A DNA stretch of 8,059 nt, from contig CAYJIS010000061.1 of NCBI GenBank assembly GCA_964370315.1, positions 1 through 8,059 on the forward strand, read 5' to 3'. The notes below the pieces were generated by a model. It was not told the origin of the DNA, did no database searches, and saw nothing but the letters and a program-made list of their open reading frames with translations. The DNA comes from CAYJFX01 sp964370315. GTDB lineage: Bacteria; Spirochaetota; Spirochaetia; Treponematales; Treponemataceae. Made by a program: the position numbers and the translations under genes. This document shows positions 5,742 through 8,059 of this stretch, one piece after another. Every line of letters starts with the position of its first letter. The first letter of the stretch is position 1.

Positions 5742-8059
5742 ATGAGTATAAAAAGAGTCTCTTATGGTTTAGGAGTCTCTTTTATACTTGCACTAATACT
5801 TTTTATACCATTTTTTCTCATAACAGATATGCACAAGCCTTATTCTTTTGTATTGTATGATAAAGAAGGAGTATTGCTTGGTGCAAATGTATCTGATGAT
5901 GCTCAATGGCGTTTTCCTCCAAACGAAGTTACTGAACAATTCGCCAAAGCAATAATTACATTCGAAGATAAGCGATTTTACGCGCATTTTGGAATAGACC
6001 CTTTTGCAGTTTTACGTGCACTTATTTCAAATATACAGGAAGGAAGAATTGTATCTGGTGCATCAACCATAACAATGCAAACGGTCCGCTTATTGCAGGA
6101 CCATCCACCTAGAACTATAGCACAAAAAATTAAAGAATCTTTACTGGCTATCTTATTTGAAATAAGATATTCAAAAGAGCAGATTCTTGCTTTATATGCA
6201 GCTAATGCACCTTTTGGAGGTAATGTTGTTGGTTTAGAGGCTGCTTCTTGGAGATACTTTAATAGACCTGTAAATAACCTAAGTTGGGCAGAAACTGCAA
6301 TGCTTGCTGTTCTTCCTAATCGACCCTCTGCTGTGCATCCTGGTGCTAATAGAGATATCTTATTAGAAAGACGAAATACATTATTGTATTCACTCAATGA
6401 AGAGGGTATTATTTCTGAAGAAACGTTACATCTTTCTTTGTTAGAAGAAATTCCACCTGAACCTTATGATCTTCCACAGTTTGCGCCCCATTATCTACAG
6501 CGTATGAAATCAGGACTAACAAATAATGCTAAAGCTATTGATTTTAGGCATTATAGTTCTCTAGATTCAAGTCTACAAAAAAACACTGTAGACATATTAG
6601 AGCGATGGTCAACAAATTTTTCAAAAATGGGAATACATAATGCAGCGGTGTTGATTTTGGATACTCAAACAAATGAAATACTTGCTTATGTTGCAAATAC
6701 AGGAATAGGTTCGAGTCGAAATGAGAACACTAAAGATGTAGATATGATTACCTCTCTTAGAAGTTCAGGAAGTTTATTAAAACCATTTTTGTTTTCAGCA
6801 ATGCTTGATTCAGGTCTCTTATTGCACGAACAACTAGTACTCGATATACCAACTAGAATTGGTAGTTACAGACCTGAAAACAATGTGCTTGATTACAATG
6901 GTGCGGTGAGTGCAACCGATGCACTTACACAATCACTTAACATACCTGCGGTGCGAGCTTTGAGAGAGTATGGATTAGACGCATTTTTAGGATATTTAGA
7001 GGCGTGTGGTTTTACGACTTTTACAAGAGGCTCGGAAGAATACGGTTTACCTCTCATTTTAGGAGGAGGTGAATTAACTCTAGAAGAAGCTACAAAAGCC
7101 TATGCAGGAATGATGAGAATTGCATCTTTAAGTGATATTTCAAAAAAAAGTAGTTATGATGAATTACTACCATACTCGATTGGCTCGGCTTGGATAACAC
7201 TTAATTCACTTGTTGATGGTATTAGGCCAGAAGGGGAAACCTTGTGGACACATTATGCTTCTGCAAGACGTATAGCATGGAAAACAGGCACAAGTCATGG
7301 TAATAGAGATGCATGGGCAATTGGAACTACTCCAGATTACACCGTTGGAGTTTGGTTCGGTAATGCAGAAGGACATGGTGTTCCAGAGCTAAAAAGTATA
7401 AGTACTGCTGCGCCTGCAATGTTTGATTTATTTTCTTTATTAGATGAAACTGATTGGCCTATTGAACCATATATGGATATTGAATATGTCCTTACTTGTA
7501 AACACTCTGGGTATTTATTAAGTCAAAACTGTGAGTTTTCTCAAGAATCAATAAAACCATTACATGCACCATTTTCCAGTATGTGTCCCTATTGTATAAG
7601 TGTTTCACTTACACCTGATGAAAAACACAGAACAACTATTGAAAGTATGCAAAATGATTGGGAAGGTTTTCTTCCTGTACAAAAAAAGTTTTTTGTGTTA
7701 CCTCCCCATGTTGAATATTGGTTTATCAAACATAATACCACATATAAGTCTGTTCCGGATTGGATTCCTGGTCACACCGGTGGCCAAAGCAAATCAGACC
7801 TATCTGTTATTTTCCCTGTTCATAACTCAAAAGTATATCTTCCAATTGAACTTGATGGAAGTCTAGGTAGTATGGTTTTTGAAGCCGCTCACAGAAATAT
7901 TGATGCAGAAATATTTTGGGATATAGACGGAGAGTTTATTGGGCAAACAACAGACAACCATAAACTATCTGTACGACCATCAAACGGTCTACACACGTTA
8001 ACCATAACTGATTCATTTGGTAACAGAGTAGTGAGGCAGTTTGAAGTACTGTCAGAGCA
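5742..8059 (+). CDS. pbpC: Penicillin-binding protein 1C (bifunctional class A PBP), 3' end cut by window
   Basis: This is a membrane-anchored peptidoglycan synthase that polymerises glycan strands from lipid II (glycosyltransferase) and cross-links stem peptides (transpeptidase) on the outer face of the inner membrane. The frame is open from the ATG at 5742 to the edge, 772 codons plus 2 bases. Residues about 8-28 form a single membrane segment. The GT51 domain has catalytic E75 in EDKRFYAHFGID, GASTITMQ at 106-113, and E132 in KIKES; the 57-residue spacing of the two glutamates matches E. coli PBP1b as I recall it. The transpeptidase has S344-L-L-K347, SLN at 398-400 and KTGT at 514-517. 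Next come a linker with C586, C597, C615 and C618, and a BiPBP_C domain from about residue 688. The GASTITMQ wording and the BiPBP_C domain distinguish PbpC from other class A PBPs. The start lies 4 bases after the A2M stop with no clear Shine-Dalgarno sequence, suggesting translational coupling; the next Met (residue 30) would remove the anchor. E. coli PbpC is about 770 residues, so only a few codons are probably missing. Confidence 0.95.
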   Translation, partial: MSIKRVSYGLGVSFILALILFIPFFLITDMHKPYSFVLYDKEGVLLGANVSDDAQWRFPPNEVTEQFAKAIITFEDKRFYAHFGIDPFAVLRALISNIQEGRIVSGASTITMQTVRLLQDHPPRTIAQKIKESLLAILFEIRYSKEQILALYAANAPFGGNVVGLEAASWRYFNRPVNNLSWAETAMLAVLPNRPSAVHPGANRDILLERRNTLLYSLNEEGIISEETLHLSLLEEIPPEPYDLPQFAPHYLQRMKSGLTNNAKAIDFRHYSSLDSSLQKNTVDILERWSTNFSKMGIHNAAVLILDTQTNEILAYVANTGIGSSRNENTKDVDMITSLRSSGSLLKPFLFSAMLDSGLLLHEQLVLDIPTRIGSYRPENNVLDYNGAVSATDALTQSLNIPAVRALREYGLDAFLGYLEACGFTTFTRGSEEYGLPLILGGGELTLEEATKAYAGMMRIASLSDISKKSSYDELLPYSIGSAWITLNSLVDGIRPEGETLWTHYASARRIAWKTGTSHGNRDAWAIGTTPDYTVGVWFGNAEGHGVPELKSISTAAPAMFDLFSLLDETDWPIEPYMDIEYVLTCKHSGYLLSQNCEFSQESIKPLHAPFSSMCPYCISVSLTPDEKHRTTIESMQNDWEGFLPVQKKFFVLPPHVEYWFIKHNTTYKSVPDWIPGHTGGQSKSDLSVIFPVHNSKVYLPIELDGSLGSMVFEAAHRNIDAEIFWDIDGEFIGQTTDNHKLSVRPSNGLHTLTITDSFGNRVVRQFEVLSE
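7497..7595 (+). other. Four-cysteine linker segment of PbpC
   Basis: Between the transpeptidase and BiPBP_C domains the protein has C586-K-H-S-G, C597, and C615-P-Y-C618. The pattern is C-x10-C-x17-C-x2-C. From memory, Bacteroidota PbpC proteins have a related C/C/CPYH pattern at this place, so it looks like a conserved element. Being extracytoplasmic, it could form two disulphides or bind a metal such as zinc. The sequence alone does not decide. Confidence 0.5.
7806..8059 (+). other. BiPBP_C domain of PbpC (partial at the edge)
   Basis: From about residue 688 the protein reads as a small beta-sandwich domain: an opening IFPVHNSKVYLPIELDG, then FEAAHR, then a W-D-I-D-G-E-F-I-G-Q strand pair, then GLHTLTITDSFGN and RRFEVL-like closing residues (here VRQFEVLS). 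This is the penicillin-binding C-terminal domain typical of PbpC. Its role is not well defined; suggested roles are partner or substrate contact. The closing strand is present, so the domain looks essentially complete although the stop codon is outside the window. Confidence 0.8.

Noticed and set aside
5755..5781. Direct repeat GAGTCTCTT at 5755-5763 and 5773-5781 just after the pbpC start.
   Set aside because: It is nine bases, only two copies, inside coding sequence for Val-Ser repeats in the anchor region; chance is the simplest explanation.
5793..6397. Two minus-strand open frames (5793-5987 and 5978-6397) that overlap slightly and could look like a small antisense operon.
   Set aside because: Both lie opposite the membrane segment and GT51 domain of pbpC, whose catalytic motifs are intact on the plus strand; the antisense products resemble no family I know.
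7600..7866. Plus-strand open frame of 88 codons in another frame.
   Set aside because: It overlaps the pbpC C-terminal region in a shifted frame and has no domain or start signals.

Overview
The window is AT-rich (by eye, mid-30s % G+C) bacterial DNA holding two large genes in the same direction: a bacterial alpha-2-macroglobulin (A2M) lipoprotein and a penicillin-binding protein of the PbpC (PBP1C) family. Neither start codon has a clear Shine-Dalgarno sequence. The A2M is the long (about 1850 residue) form, and the PbpC ends in a BiPBP_C domain. From memory of these families, the wording of conserved blocks in both proteins resembles Bacteroidota members most, with Spirochaetota (Treponema-like) the main alternative. 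The phylum is an inference; no marker gene is present to settle it.

Layout: 1-175 is an AT-rich non-coding leader with two weak promoter candidates. 176-5737 encodes the A2M, which has a lipoprotein signal, macroglobulin domains, a bait-region zone and an intact thioester motif (C1410-I-E-Q1413). After a gap of only 4 bases, 5742 to the right edge encodes PbpC. It has one N-terminal membrane anchor, an intact GT51 glycosyltransferase, an intact transpeptidase (S344/K347, SLN 398-400, KTGT 514-517), a four-cysteine linker and a C-terminal BiPBP_C domain. PbpC is cut by the window edge, probably within a few codons of its natural end.

How they work together: the A2M-PbpC pair is a known bacterial arrangement (yfhM-pbpC in Escherichia coli). 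The usual model is that the A2M traps invading proteases through bait cleavage and its thioester, while PbpC repairs peptidoglycan when the envelope is breached. The close spacing here supports co-transcription and possibly translational coupling.

I do not see a new system. The points most worth a second look are the surface-export-like residues after the lipidated cysteine, the lone cysteine pair in an aromatic-rich A2M segment, the very short Gly/Ala-rich candidate bait segment, and the four-cysteine linker in PbpC. No tRNA, rRNA, mobile element, CRISPR array or convincing terminator was seen.
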